A stretch of DNA of 64,000 bases from Phytomonospora endophytica (GCF_014202425.1 NZ_JACHGT010000009.1:307172-371171), one strand, 5' to 3'; counted from the stretch's first letter, positions 35,374 to 44,196 are shown. Notes: a model not told the origin generated them from the sequence alone. A program made the numbers and translations.

Positions 35374-36485
35374 GCCTCACCTCCAACGTACCGGCGGGGT
35401 ACCCGCGGTCCGACCCGTGCGACGATCTCGTAGTTGATGGTCCCGGTGACATCCGCCCACTCGTCGGCCGAGGGGCCGTCGGGGCCGAACAGCGTCGCGA
35501 TGTCGCCTTCGGCGACGGGGTGGTCGCCGACGTCGACGACGAACTGGTCCATGCAGATCCGTCCGGAGACGGTGAAGCGCCGGCCGTTGATGTCCACAGG
35601 CCCCGAGCCCGAGGCCGCGCGCGACACGCCGTCGCCGTACCCGAGCGGCACGAGCGCCAGGGTCGTGTCCTCGGTGGTCGTGTACGTGTGGCCGTAGGAG
35701 ACGCTCGTCCCGGCGGGGACCCGTTTGACCAGCGCGACCTTCGCGCGCAGCGTCATCGCCGGGCGCAGGCCGTGATCGTCGCCGGGAAACGGCGACAGGC
35801 CGAACAGCCCGAGACCGGGCCGTACCAGGTCGAAATGCGTCTCGGGCGCGGCGAGCAGGCCCGGTGTGTTCGCCAGATGCCGGACGGGGGCGTGGACCCC
35901 GGCGGCGTCGGCGGCTTCGAGGGCTTCGAGGAACGCGGCGAGCTGGACGGCGTTGGAGTCGGCGCCGGGTTCGTCGGCGCACGCCAGGTGGCTCCACACG
36001 CCGATGATCTCGGCGTGCCCGTCGGCCTGCGCCTTGGCGGCGGCGTCGAGGAGACGCGGCCAGTCCTCGGGGCGGGCCCCGGCGCGCGCCAGGCCCGTGT
36101 CGGCCTTCAGGTGGAGCCGCACGGCACGGCCGGTCCCGCGGGCGGCTTCGGTGACCTCGTCGAGCTGCGCGAGGGAGGACACCGACAGGTCGACCTCGGC
36201 GGTGATCGCCTCGGCGAAGTCCGATCCGGTGGTGTGCAGCCAGGCCAGCACGGGCGCGGTGACGCCTCCGGCGCGGACCGCGCGCGCCTCGTCGAGGGTG
36301 GCCACCCCGACCCAGGTCGCGCCCCCTTCCAGGGCGGCGCGAGCGGAGGGCACGATGCCGTGACCGTAGGCGTCGGCCTTCACGACCGCCATGACCTCGG
36401 CGCGCGTCAGGCCGGCCATGAGCGCGGTGTTCGCGCGTACGGCGGCCAGGTCGACGAGCGCCTCGGTCTGAGAAAGCATGGTCAC
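35370..36485 (-). CDS. alr: Alanine racemase
   Basis: A 371-residue PLP enzyme converting L- to D-alanine for peptidoglycan. The PLP lysine is in VMAVVKADAYGHG (about residue 34). The catalytic tyrosine region is SYGHTYTTTED, with GYGDGVSR next to it and SGRICMDQFVVDVG carrying further active-site residues. The length matches the family. GTG 36485 or ATG 36479 may be used. It heads the alr-hydrolase-tsaE-tsaB operon and follows nnr after a short gap. Confidence 0.95.
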   Translation of the reverse strand: MTMLSQTEALVDLAAVRANTALMAGLTRAEVMAVVKADAYGHGIVPSARAALEGGATWVGVATLDEARAVRAGGVTAPVLAWLHTTGSDFAEAITAEVDLSVSSLAQLDEVTEAARGTGRAVRLHLKADTGLARAGARPEDWPRLLDAAAKAQADGHAEIIGVWSHLACADEPGADSNAVQLAAFLEALEAADAAGVHAPVRHLANTPGLLAAPETHFDLVRPGLGLFGLSPFPGDDHGLRPAMTLRAKVALVKRVPAGTSVSYGHTYTTTEDTTLALVPLGYGDGVSRAASGSGPVDINGRRFTVSGRICMDQFVVDVGDHPVAEGDIATLFGPDGPSADEWADVTGTINYEIVARVGPRVPRRYVGGEA

Positions 36486-36533
36486 AGCGTACGTCCGGTC
36501 ACTTATCGCCCCTGTCAGAAGTACGCGCCGACG

Positions 36534-37955
36534 TCATGCCGGCCCGGTGAGGTCGCGGACGACGGGCCGCAGAGCGGCGGCCACCCGGGTCGCCGAGACG
36601 GGCCCGCCCTCGGCGGCACGGGCACCGGCGAGGCCGTGGAGATAGGCGGCGGCGACGGCGGCCATCGCCGGTTCGGTCCCCGCGGCCAGCAGCGAGCCGA
36701 GGAGCCCGGCGAGGACGTCGCCGGAACCCGCGGTGGACAGGGCGGCGTGGCCCGTGGGGTTGGCGTAGGCGCGACCGTCGGGGGCGGCGACGACCGTGCG
36801 GTGTCCTTTGAGGAGGACGACGGCGTCGTAGCGTTCCGCGAGGTGCCGGGCGGCGGCGACGCGGTCGGCGCCGGGCGCCTCACCGTCGTTGAGGCGCGCG
36901 TACTCGCGGTCGTGCGGGGTCAGCACGGTCGGCGCCTCACGCGCCGCGAGCAGAGCCGGGTCCCTGGCCAGGATGGTCAATGCGTCGGCGTCGAGACAGG
37001 CGGGGACCGGGTCGTCGAGCATGGACCGCAACTCCGACGTCGCGGTGGAATCGGTGCCGAGGCCGGGACCGATCGTCCAGGCCTGGACACGGCCGGTGTC
37101 GGCGGCACGGTCGTAAGTGACGACTTCGGGGAACCGGCCGCGCACGTCGGCGGCGGCCGGCCCGGCGTAACGGACATACCCGGCGGGCCCGGCGAGGGCC
37201 CCCGACACGGCCAGCTGCGCGGCCCCCGGGTAACGGATCGAACCGGCGGCAAGCCCGAGGACCCCGCGGGTGTACTTGTCGTCCTCGGGACGCGGATGCC
37301 GCCACACGGCGGCGATGTCGGCGGCGTCGGGGACACGGACGTACGGTTCGCCGTCCAGGTACGGGCCGAGCCCGATGTCGACGAGCTCGACGAGACCCGC
37401 ACGGGCGGCGGCGGGCCCGGCCACGAGCGCGGGTTTGAGGCACCCGAAGGTGACGGTGACGTCGGCGGACACCGACGGGCCCGGCAGCGCGCCGGTGTCG
37501 ACGTCGACGCCGCTGGGCAGGTCGACGGCGAGGACCGGCGCGGCGGGCAGCGCGGCCAGGACGGCGACCGCGTCGTCGCGCAGACCGGGCCGGGCGCCGA
37601 TGCCGAGCATCCCGTCGACGACGAGATCGGCCGACACCGGAGGCGCGGCGACGACCCGGCCACCGGCGGCCTTCAGCGCCGCCAGACCGGCGGCGTGAAC
37701 CCGATCGGCGAGCGGCAGCACCAGCACGCGGGCGCCCCGGCGCGCCAGGATCGCCCCCGCGTAGAGGGCGTCACCGCCGTTGTCGCCGGTCCCGATCAGC
37801 AGAAGGACCGTCGAACCGTACACAGTGGACAACATCAGGGCGGCCCGACGGGCGAGACCCGCCGCCGCGCGCTGCATCAACGTGCCCTCGGGAAGCCGCG
37901 CCATCAGGGCGCCCTCGGCGGCACGGACCTGCACGGCCGTAAACGCGCTGCGCAA
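36534..37955 (-). CDS. nnr: Bifunctional NAD(P)HX epimerase/dehydratase
   Basis: A 473-residue fusion that repairs hydrated NAD(P)H. The N-terminal epimerase (YjeF-N) has the helix FTAVQVRAAEGALM and the motif IGTGDNGGDALYAG. The C-terminal ADP/ATP-dependent dehydratase starts near KYTRGVLGLAAGS and has VLTPHDREYARL, VLLKGHRTVVA and ALSTAGSGDVLAGLLGSLLA, the ribokinase-like catalytic segment. The start is placed at TTG 37955: the family begins just here, and it follows the TGA of the preceding small frame by one base (TGAGTTG), as in coupled translation. GTG at 38000 or 37970 would lie inside the 86-bp duplicated unit. The choice is uncertain. Confidence 0.9.
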   Translation of the reverse strand: MRSAFTAVQVRAAEGALMARLPEGTLMQRAAAGLARRAALMLSTVYGSTVLLLIGTGDNGGDALYAGAILARRGARVLVLPLADRVHAAGLAALKAAGGRVVAAPPVSADLVVDGMLGIGARPGLRDDAVAVLAALPAAPVLAVDLPSGVDVDTGALPGPSVSADVTVTFGCLKPALVAGPAAARAGLVELVDIGLGPYLDGEPYVRVPDAADIAAVWRHPRPEDDKYTRGVLGLAAGSIRYPGAAQLAVSGALAGPAGYVRYAGPAAADVRGRFPEVVTYDRAADTGRVQAWTIGPGLGTDSTATSELRSMLDDPVPACLDADALTILARDPALLAAREAPTVLTPHDREYARLNDGEAPGADRVAAARHLAERYDAVVLLKGHRTVVAAPDGRAYANPTGHAALSTAGSGDVLAGLLGSLLAAGTEPAMAAVAAAYLHGLAGARAAEGGPVSATRVAAALRPVVRDLTGPA

Positions 37956-37956
37956 C

Positions 37957-38043
37957 TCACGCCCCCACACATTGCGTGACTCGGTCGCCCGGAAACTCAC
38001 CGTGCCACAACCGACCGGAAGCCCCGTACCGCTCTTCCCTCAT
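37957..38043 (-). CDS. 28-residue small ORF, second copy of duplicated unit
   Basis: Starts [19 protein letters not shown] and ends TQCVGA. It is nearly identical to the frame at 38043-38129 (differing at residues 11 and 25). Its ATG overlaps the previous stop (TGATG), and its own stop lies one base before the proposed nnr start. There is no independent evidence that it is translated; the coupling geometry is the main argument. Confidence 0.3.
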   Translation of the reverse strand: MREERYGASGRLWHGEFPGDRVTQCVGA

Positions 38044-38129
38044 CACGCCCCCACCCATTGCGTGACTCGGTCGCCCGGAAACTCACCGTGCCACAACCAA
38101 CCGGAAGCCCCGTACCGCTCTTCCCTCAT
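38043..38129 (-). CDS. 28-residue small ORF, first copy of duplicated unit
   Basis: Starts [19 protein letters not shown] and ends TQWVGA. The ATG overlaps the acpS stop as TGATG, and its stop overlaps the ATG of the second copy in the same way. There is no known family. It is either a translated coupling element or a by-product of the duplication. Confidence 0.3.
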   Translation of the reverse strand: MREERYGASGWLWHGEFPGDRVTQWVGA

Positions 38130-38497
38130 CACGCCTCCGCCACGACGATGGCCGACGCGATCCCACCGTCATGCGACAACGACAGATGCCAGCGCGCCAC
38201 ACCCCGGTCGGCGGCGACCGCCGCGACCGTCCCGGCCACCGTCAGCCACGGCCGCCCGTCGGGATCCGACACCACTTCGCAGTCGTGCCAATGCAAACCG
38301 CTCGGAGCGCCCAAGGCCTTCGCCACCGCCTCCTTCGCGGCGAAACGCGCCGCCAGGGACTCCGCCGAACGCGGACTTCCACTGACGGTCGTCCGCTCAC
38401 CCTCGGTGAACAACCGTTCCCCCAGCAGAGGAGTACGGGTCAAGGCCCGCGCGAACCTCTCGACGAGAACCACGTCGATACCTACAGCGACGATCAC
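38129..38497 (-). CDS. acpS: Holo-[acyl-carrier-protein] synthase
   Basis: GTG at 38497 gives 122 residues. [17 protein letters not shown] carries the Mg-binding Asp, and [17 protein letters not shown] (about 60-76) carries the second metal/CoA-binding glutamate and lysine, the two signature motifs of AcpS. It transfers 4'-phosphopantetheine from CoA to acyl carrier protein. The length (about 120) is normal. It lies upstream of nnr, separated only by the 86-bp duplicated unit, in an arrangement common in actinobacteria. Confidence 0.94.
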   Translation of the reverse strand: MIVAVGIDVVLVERFARALTRTPLLGERLFTEGERTTVSGSPRSAESLAARFAAKEAVAKALGAPSGLHWHDCEVVSDPDGRPWLTVAGTVAAVAADRGVARWHLSLSHDGGIASAIVVAEA

Positions 38498-38594
38498 CCC
38501 GCAACCCTTACACAGGATTCGCCGAACGCACAGCAACGCCTCACCTTCCCAGGTGACGGGCCTGGTACTTTCGGCCGAGGGGTACTTTCCCCGG

Positions 38595-39065
38595 GTGACG
38601 ACCGTCGAACTGCGCCGCCTCACCACCGGCGACCTGCCCGCCCTGTCCCGCATCGCCGTCGCCGACGCCACCCCCGACGAGGTCATGCCCCCCGTCGACG
38701 GCCCACCCGGCTGGACCCCCGCCCGCGTCGCCGCCTTCACCGACTTCCAGCACACCCGCCTCACCGAACCCGGCCGGCGCTCCTACCTGATCACCGCCGA
38801 CGGCGAACCCGCGGGCGTCATCCGCCTCGACGACACCGGCCCCCACACCGCCGAAACCGGCTACTGGATCGCCCGCTCCCACCGCCGCAAAGGCGTCGCC
38901 ACCGCCGCCGTCGCCCTCATCCTCACCGAGGCCAGGACACTCGGCCTGACCGGCGTCACCGCCGAAACAACCCTGGACAACCCCGGCTCCCGGGCCGCGC
39001 TCGCCCGCAACGGCGCCGACTGCACAGTGGACGGTCCCGGCGTACGGGCGGCGTTCCGTCTCTGA
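38595..39065 (+). CDS. GNAT-family N-acetyltransferase
   Basis: GTG at 38595 gives 156 residues. [20 protein letters not shown] opens the GNAT fold, and [20 protein letters not shown] (about 95-114) contains the acetyl-CoA-binding RxxGxA loop. [18 protein letters not shown] is the fourth motif. It looks like a RimJ-like, side-chain or small-molecule acetyltransferase; the substrate is unknown. Four exported-protein genes follow on the same strand, the first only 20 bases downstream but apparently with its own leaderless promoter. Confidence 0.86.
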   Translation: MTTVELRRLTTGDLPALSRIAVADATPDEVMPPVDGPPGWTPARVAAFTDFQHTRLTEPGRRSYLITADGEPAGVIRLDDTGPHTAETGYWIARSHRRKGVATAAVALILTEARTLGLTGVTAETTLDNPGSRAALARNGADCTVDGPGVRAAFRL

Positions 39066-39085
39066 ACACCGATAAGCTCGGGCGC

Positions 39086-39601
39086 ATGCTCGCCCGCGTG
39101 AACCTACGGTGGCTCCTCGCCGTGCTCATCGTGCTGGGCCTCGCGGCCGTCGCGATGCCGTTCCTGAACCCGCCACCGGCCGAGATACCGCCGACGCTCG
39201 TGGGCGTCACCGCCGCGCCCGCCGAACCGATCCAGATCTCAGCCCCGAGACGGGAAGGCCCCGTCGACGTCCAGGAACCGCGCCCCATCGGCATCAGGGT
39301 CTACCGGCCTGCCACCGGCGTCCCCCTCGGCGACATCGGCGACCTCGAAGCGGCCGCGAGCATCCTCGTCCGCACCTACGGCGGCTCCGGCAAGCCCCGC
39401 CTCGGCCCCTTCGTCCACCGCGTCGTCGACGGTTACCCCACCGTCGAACTCGCCAACGGCTACGAGGACTGGACGGCCGTCAGCACCTACGTCTTCGCGC
39501 CGGGCCTGATCGTCGAAGTCACCTGCATGCTCGCCGACGCCGACCCCGACGACCGCCTCGCCGACTGCGCCGCCACCATCGACGGCCTGGTGTTCCCATG
39601 A
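39086..39601 (+). CDS. Exported single-pass protein with C-x13-C motif, cluster gene 1
   Basis: A 171-residue protein with an N-terminal helix (LLAVLIVLGLAAVAMPFL) that anchors or exports it and a Pro-rich spacer. It ends VEVTCMLADADPDDRLADC then AATIDGL, with cysteines 13 residues apart. TAAGCT lies seven bases before the ATG, so the mRNA is probably leaderless. Its stop overlaps the next ATG (ATGA). No family was recognised. The C-terminal pattern recurs in the proteins at 40182 and 32511, which suggests paralogy and a disulfide. Confidence 0.75.
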   Translation: MLARVNLRWLLAVLIVLGLAAVAMPFLNPPPAEIPPTLVGVTAAPAEPIQISAPRREGPVDVQEPRPIGIRVYRPATGVPLGDIGDLEAAASILVRTYGGSGKPRLGPFVHRVVDGYPTVELANGYEDWTAVSTYVFAPGLIVEVTCMLADADPDDRLADCAATIDGLVFP

Positions 39602-40158
39602 AACGCCGCCCGATCCGCACGGCGATCCTCGTGGTGATCACCGCCCTCGTCTGGTTCCTCGCCGTCAAGGTCAACTTCCCCGCCGAGACACCCGCGCACG
39701 GCCGCGACAACGCGCGCCACCTCCCGCACATCGACGTCGGCCCGGGCACGATCACCGTCGCGTCCGAAGACCCCGCCTACACCTTCACCGTCCCCACCGG
39801 CTTCGCCGTCCAGCCCGACACCGGCGACCTCGTCCCGGTCTCCTGGCTCCCCGTCGACGCGCGCATCACCCACCACGCCGCCACCGTCCCCGTCGACACC
39901 GACGAACTCACCGACGCCGAACTCGCCTCGTCGGAGGAGGCGAACCCCGAGGGCACTCCGGCGAAGGTGATCGAGACCTTCGAGGTGGGCGACTTCCGGG
40001 TCGTCGTGACCGAATACGGGCACACCTACACCGCCTACCACGACCGCACGGTCGTCGAGTTCGCCGCGCAACCGCCCTGGGAGCAGACGTACGTCTACGA
40101 CCGGGGCGTCTTCCCCGCGGCGATGCGGGCGATCCTCGACGGTCTCACGTTCGGCTAG
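39598..40158 (+). CDS. Exported single-pass protein, cluster gene 2
   Basis: A 186-residue protein with a basic N-terminus and one hydrophobic helix (TAILVVITALVWFLAVKV), followed by an exported domain. DPAYTFTVPTGFAVQPDTG matches SLAYTFTIPAGLVAMPDTG in cluster gene 4, so the two are paralogues. The rest is acidic with no catalytic motif, ending RAILDGLTFG. It overlaps gene 1 by four bases and is probably co-translated. The pattern resembles the exported sensor part of the kinase at 9735-11711 (VPKGW), an LpqN-like lipoprotein fold at best; this is inference. Confidence 0.75.
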   Translation: MKRRPIRTAILVVITALVWFLAVKVNFPAETPAHGRDNARHLPHIDVGPGTITVASEDPAYTFTVPTGFAVQPDTGDLVPVSWLPVDARITHHAATVPVDTDELTDAELASSEEANPEGTPAKVIETFEVGDFRVVVTEYGHTYTAYHDRTVVEFAAQPPWEQTYVYDRGVFPAAMRAILDGLTFG

Positions 40159-40181
40159 CGGCCCCCCACTACCCTGCCCCC

Positions 40182-40775
40182 ATGTCCGCGATCCCCACGC
40201 CACTGCGGGTGCGGCGATGGGTCTCCCTCGCCGTGAGCGTCGCGCTGGCCGCGCTGCTGGCGTGGCCGCTCGTCGACGGCCTCGACGTGGGCCCGTTCGC
40301 GCCCGAACGCCCGAACCTCGACGGCACGGCGGCGCTGCCGCCGGGAGGCACGGCCGTGGCGACGATCGGTCCCGAAGGCCCGGCGACGGTGACCGCGACG
40401 ATGCCCGCCGGGTGGTACGTCGAGGACGGCACGGCCAGCTACGCCGGCGGCGACGCGACGATCACCCTGACCGCGTTCCGGCTCGCACCCGGTTTCACCG
40501 CCGCCGACGCCGAGGCGCGCGAGACCATCGCGACGATGACCACGCGGTCGGTGTGGTGGCGCCTCGGTCCGGTACGGCACCACTCCTACGGCGGTTTCCA
40601 GGTCGTCGACATGGCCGTGTCGAGCGAACCGGACGCGTGGGAGGGCATCGACGGGTACGTGTTCCTCGACGCCACGGTCGTGCACGTGAACTGCGTCTTC
40701 AGTGACGAGGACGCCCAGGAGGAGGCCGTGGCGGGTTGCGCGACGGCCTTGCGGAGCCTGCGGGTGGCGGTATGA
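40182..40775 (+). CDS. Exported single-pass protein with C-x14-C motif, cluster gene 3
   Basis: A 197-residue protein. One helix (SLAVSVALAALLAWPLVDGL) is followed by an exported domain with ATMPAGWYVEDG. It ends VHVNCVFSDEDAQEEAVAGC then ATALRSL, the same spaced cysteine pair and closing helix as cluster gene 1 and the lipoprotein at 32511. TACCCT lies six bases before the ATG (leaderless). Its stop overlaps gene 4 as ATGA. Function unknown. Confidence 0.75.
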   Translation: MSAIPTPLRVRRWVSLAVSVALAALLAWPLVDGLDVGPFAPERPNLDGTAALPPGGTAVATIGPEGPATVTATMPAGWYVEDGTASYAGGDATITLTAFRLAPGFTAADAEARETIATMTTRSVWWRLGPVRHHSYGGFQVVDMAVSSEPDAWEGIDGYVFLDATVVHVNCVFSDEDAQEEAVAGCATALRSLRVAV

Positions 40776-41371
40776 GCGCCGAACGCTACAAGCGCAACAC
40801 CGCACTGTGGACGATCGTGCCGCTCGTGCTGCTCGTCGCCGCCTACACCGGCTGGGCGCTCGTGCAGAGCAACCGTCCCGAACCCTACGAGACCTACGAC
40901 CGTGACTTCCCGGCGCTGACCTCACCGGCGGCGGCGCCTTTCGACGACCCCTCGCTGGCCTACACGTTCACGATCCCGGCGGGACTGGTCGCGATGCCCG
41001 ACACGGGTGGCGCCGACGTGCTCCTCGCGCCCGCGGAGTGGTTCCCGACCGACGCGTCGGTCACCGTCACGGCGAAGACCCTCAAGACTTCCGCCGACGA
41101 GCTGTCCGAGAAGGAGCTCATCGCCGCGGCCCGGGAAGCCGACTACGGGCCGGGCGTCGAAGACGAGGTCACCGTCGGCGAGGCCGCCGACGGTTCACGG
41201 GTGCTGTTCTGGGCGGGGTGCTGTTCGACGCCCTCGCCGCTGAACGCCTTGGTCTACCGGGGAAAGCGGGTGGCGCTGGTCGCCACCGACACCCCGGACG
41301 ACGGCGACGACACCGAGGGGGCCCTCGACGCCGCCGCCCGCGAGCTCGTCGCGAGTTTCACCTGGCGGTGA
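40772..41371 (+). CDS. Exported single-pass protein, cluster gene 4
   Basis: A 199-residue protein with one N-terminal helix (LWTIVPLVLLVAAYTGWALV) and an exported domain paralogous to cluster gene 2 (SLAYTFTIPAGLVAMPDTG). It has adjacent cysteines in WAGCCSTPSP. It overlaps gene 3 by four bases. After its stop lies the minisatellite at 41394-41770. No known function. Confidence 0.75.
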   Translation: MSAERYKRNTALWTIVPLVLLVAAYTGWALVQSNRPEPYETYDRDFPALTSPAAAPFDDPSLAYTFTIPAGLVAMPDTGGADVLLAPAEWFPTDASVTVTAKTLKTSADELSEKELIAAAREADYGPGVEDEVTVGEAADGSRVLFWAGCCSTPSPLNALVYRGKRVALVATDTPDDGDDTEGALDAAARELVASFTWR

Positions 41372-41393
41372 GGACGCTTCACGGGTGGGCGGG

Positions 41394-41770
41394 GGTTCGC
41401 TCCGCCGCACCCGGATCCGGCGGCTTCACCCCACCACAGCCCGGGCTTGTCGGCCTCGCTCCCCCGCAACCGAACCCGGCGGCTTCACCCCACCACAGCC
41501 CGGCCGGACGGCTGCTCTCCACCGCACGCAGACCCGGCGGCCTCGCTCCCCCGCAACCGAACCCGGCGGCTTCACCCCACCACACCCCGGGCTTGTCGGC
41601 CTCGCCCCACCACACCCCGGCCGGACGGCTTCGCCCCACCGCACGCAGACCCAGCGGCTTCACCCCACCACACCCCGGGCTTGTCGGCCTCGCCCCACCA
41701 CACCCCGGCCGGACGGCTTCGCCCGACCGCACGCAGACCCGCCGACTTCACCCCGCCGCACCCGGCCGGG
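41394..41770. repeat. Minisatellite: about 13 tandem 29-30 bp units with an 88-bp higher-order period
   Basis: Units start at 41394, 41422, 41452, 41481, 41510, 41539, 41568, 41598, 41627, 41656, 41686, 41715 and 41744. Each begins GGC(T/C)TC(A/G)CCCC or a close variant and contains CCACC(A/G)CA. Three unit types alternate; units at 41568-41655 and 41656-41743 form two nearly identical 88-bp triplets. Unit length (29) is not a multiple of three, so this is not coding. It fills most of the gap between the ends of two convergent genes; the rest of the gap (41771-41977) shows no recognisable feature. Confidence 0.92.
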
Positions 41771-41977
41771 CGTGAGCGATTCTCAGCTTCGGTCTTTTGT
41801 CAGACCTTGCCCGTATCGTGATTTTTGGGGCCCCTTTGGGGTGAGCGGGAGAGCACGTTCGTCGCACGCTCCCCCGCCGCTTCGCTCTGCCCGCGAAAGG
41901 GCGGGCGTCACGACCGGCCGGAATCGCCCCCAGCCCGCATCGCACCCGCCCGCATCGCACCCGCCGGCCGTCGTCCC

Positions 41978-43261
41978 CTACCCCGCGTCGACGATGATCC
42001 CCGCGCCCACGGTCCGGTTCGTCCCCTCGTCGATGACGATGAACCCGCCGGTCTCACGGTTGCGCCGGTACTCGTCGCACAGCAGCGGCACGGTCGTGCG
42101 CAGCTTCACGCGCCCGATCTCGTTGAGCGCCAGACCATCGGCGGCCTCGTCGCGATGCAGGGTGTTGATGTCGAGCCGGTAGTGCAGGTCCTTCACGATC
42201 GTGCGCGCGGTACGCGTCGTGTGCTTGATCGCGTATTTACGGCCCCGCTGCAACGGCGTCTTCTCGTCCATCCAGCAGATCATCGCCTCGATGTCCTGCG
42301 AGGTCTCCGGCCGGTTGTTCGGGCGGCAGATCAGGTCCCCGCGCGACACGTCCAGCTCGTCTTCGAGACGCACCGTCACCGACATCGGCGGGTACGCCTC
42401 GGCGACCTCCCCGTCGGCGGTGGAGATCGACGCGATCCGCGTGGTGAACCCACTGGGCAGGACCATGACCTCATCGCCCGGTTTCATCACCCCGGAGGCG
42501 ACCTGACCGGCGTAGCCGCGATAGTCGCGGTGCTGGTTCGACTGCGGCCGGATCACGTACTGCACCGGGAAACGCACGTCGACGAGGTTGCGGTCCGACG
42601 CGATGTGCACGCGCTCCAGGTGATGCAGCAGCGACGAACCGGCGAACCACGGCATGTTCGGCGAACGGTCGACGACGTTGTCGCCGCGCAACGCCGACAC
42701 CGGAATGATCGTCAGGTCCGGCACGTCCAGCTTGGTCGCGAACGCGGTGAACTCCGCGGCGATCTCCTCGAAGACCTCCTGCGAGTAGTCCACGAGGTCC
42801 ATCTTGTTGACACACAACACCATGTGCGGCACCCGCAGCAGCGAGCACAGGAACGCGTGCCGCCGCGACTGCTCCACCAGGCCCTTGCGCGCGTCCACCA
42901 GAATCAGCGCCAGGTCCGCCGTCGACGCGCCCGTCACCATGTTCCGCGTGTACTGGATGTGCCCGGGGGTGTCGGCGATGATGAACTTCCGCCTGGGCGT
43001 CGCGAAGTAACGGTAGGCGACATCGATGGTGATGCCCTGCTCCCGCTCCGCCCGCAACCCGTCGGTCAGCAACGCCAGGTCGGTGTAGTCGTCACCCCGC
43101 GCCGACGACACCGCCTCCACCGCCGCCAGCTGATCGTCGAACAAGGTCTTCGTGTCGTACAGCAGACGCCCGATCAACGTGCTCTTACCGTCGTCGACGC
43201 TTCCCGCCGTGGCGAACCGCAGCAACTCCGTCGGCTCGGCCGACACCGCGACATCTCCCAT
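41978..43261 (-). CDS. cysN: Sulfate adenylyltransferase subunit 1 (GTPase)
   Basis: A 427-residue elongation-factor-like GTPase with P-loop AGSVDDGKSTLIGRLLYD (about 18-35), G3 DTPGHIQYTRNM, G4 CVNKMDLVDYS and G2 region GITIDVAYRYF. It energises CysD to make adenosine 5'-phosphosulfate (APS) from sulfate and ATP. The protein ends after the beta-barrel domains, so the APS kinase (CysC) domain found fused in mycobacterial CysNC is absent. The ATG overlaps the cysD stop (TAATG). Confidence 0.95.
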   Translation of the reverse strand: MGDVAVSAEPTELLRFATAGSVDDGKSTLIGRLLYDTKTLFDDQLAAVEAVSSARGDDYTDLALLTDGLRAEREQGITIDVAYRYFATPRRKFIIADTPGHIQYTRNMVTGASTADLALILVDARKGLVEQSRRHAFLCSLLRVPHMVLCVNKMDLVDYSQEVFEEIAAEFTAFATKLDVPDLTIIPVSALRGDNVVDRSPNMPWFAGSSLLHHLERVHIASDRNLVDVRFPVQYVIRPQSNQHRDYRGYAGQVASGVMKPGDEVMVLPSGFTTRIASISTADGEVAEAYPPMSVTVRLEDELDVSRGDLICRPNNRPETSQDIEAMICWMDEKTPLQRGRKYAIKHTTRTARTIVKDLHYRLDINTLHRDEAADGLALNEIGRVKLRTTVPLLCDEYRRNRETGGFIVIDEGTNRTVGAGIIVDAG

Positions 43262-44196
43262 TAGAAGTAGCCTTCCCGCTTCCGGTCTTCCATCGCGGCC
43301 TCACTGACCCGGTCGTCCCCACGCGTCGCGCCCCGCTCGGTGATCCGCGTCGACGCCACATCGGCGATCACGGCCTCCACCGTCACGGCGTCCGACGCCA
43401 CCGCCGCCGTACACGTCGCGTCCCCCACCGTCCGGTAACGCACCCGCTCGGTCCGGACCGTCTCCCCCTCGCGGGCGAAAAGGTGCTCGCCCACGGAGTA
43501 CAACATCCCGTCGCGCTCGACGACCTCACGCTCGTGCGCGAAGTAAATCGACGGCAGATCGATGCGTTCACGCGCGATGTAGTTCCACACGTCCAACTCG
43601 GTCCAGTTCGACAGCGGGAACACCCGGATCGACTCACCGGGATGAACCCGCGCGTTGTACAGCGACCACAACTCCGGGCGCTGGTTCTTCGGATCCCACT
43701 GCCCGAACTCGTCACGGAAGGAGAACATCCGCTCCTTCGCGCGCGCCTTCTCCTCGTCACGCCGGGCACCGCCGAACAACGCGTCGAACCGGTGCTTCTC
43801 GACGGCGTCGAGCAGCACCGGCGTCTGGATCCGGTTGCGCACACCGTCAGGCTGCTCACTGACCAGACCCGAGGCGAGACCCTCCTCGACACTGGCGACC
43901 ACAAGGGACAGCCCCAGCTCCTTGACCCGCCTGTCCCGGTACTCCAGGACCTCCGCGAAGTTGTGCCCGGTGTCGATGTGCATCACCGGAAACGGCACCG
44001 GCGCCGGCGCGAACGCCTTCAACGCCAGATGCAGCATCACGATCGAGTCCTTGCCGCCGGAGAACAGCAGCACCGGCCGATCGAACTCCGCCATCACCTC
44101 ACGGAAAACGAACACACTCTCGGCCTCAAGGGCGTCGAGGTGACTGACCCGGTAATCGCCCACATCGGGCCCCTTCCGCGCAAACGAGCCGCTCAC
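43261..44196 (-). CDS. cysD: Sulfate adenylyltransferase subunit 2
   Basis: GTG at 44196 gives 311 residues. The PP-loop is PVLLFSGGKDSIVML (about 40-54); FPVMHIDTGHNF, LFGGARRDEEKARAKER and RVFPLSNWTELDVWNYI are typical of CysD. It adenylates sulfate to APS with CysN. Its start shares one base with the cysQ stop (TAGTG), and its stop overlaps cysN. With CysQ, which removes PAP, this is a complete sulfate-activation operon except for APS kinase or reductase. Confidence 0.95.
   Translation of the reverse strand: MSGSFARKGPDVGDYRVSHLDALEAESVFVFREVMAEFDRPVLLFSGGKDSIVMLHLALKAFAPAPVPFPVMHIDTGHNFAEVLEYRDRRVKELGLSLVVASVEEGLASGLVSEQPDGVRNRIQTPVLLDAVEKHRFDALFGGARRDEEKARAKERMFSFRDEFGQWDPKNQRPELWSLYNARVHPGESIRVFPLSNWTELDVWNYIARERIDLPSIYFAHEREVVERDGMLYSVGEHLFAREGETVRTERVRYRTVGDATCTAAVASDAVTVEAVIADVASTRITERGATRGDDRVSEAAMEDRKREGYF

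Larger units (their letters stand above)
37957..38129. repeat. 86-bp tandem duplication (two copies)
   Basis: The stretch containing ATTGCGTGACTCGG starts at 37971 and again at 38057, an exact period of 86 bases. The two copies differ at only a few positions. The unit spans the whole space between the acpS stop and the nnr start and carries one 28-codon frame per copy. Confidence 0.9.

Noticed and set aside
41394..41770. CRISPR array
   Set aside because: Units are contiguous and diverged with no unique spacers between them, and no cas genes are near.
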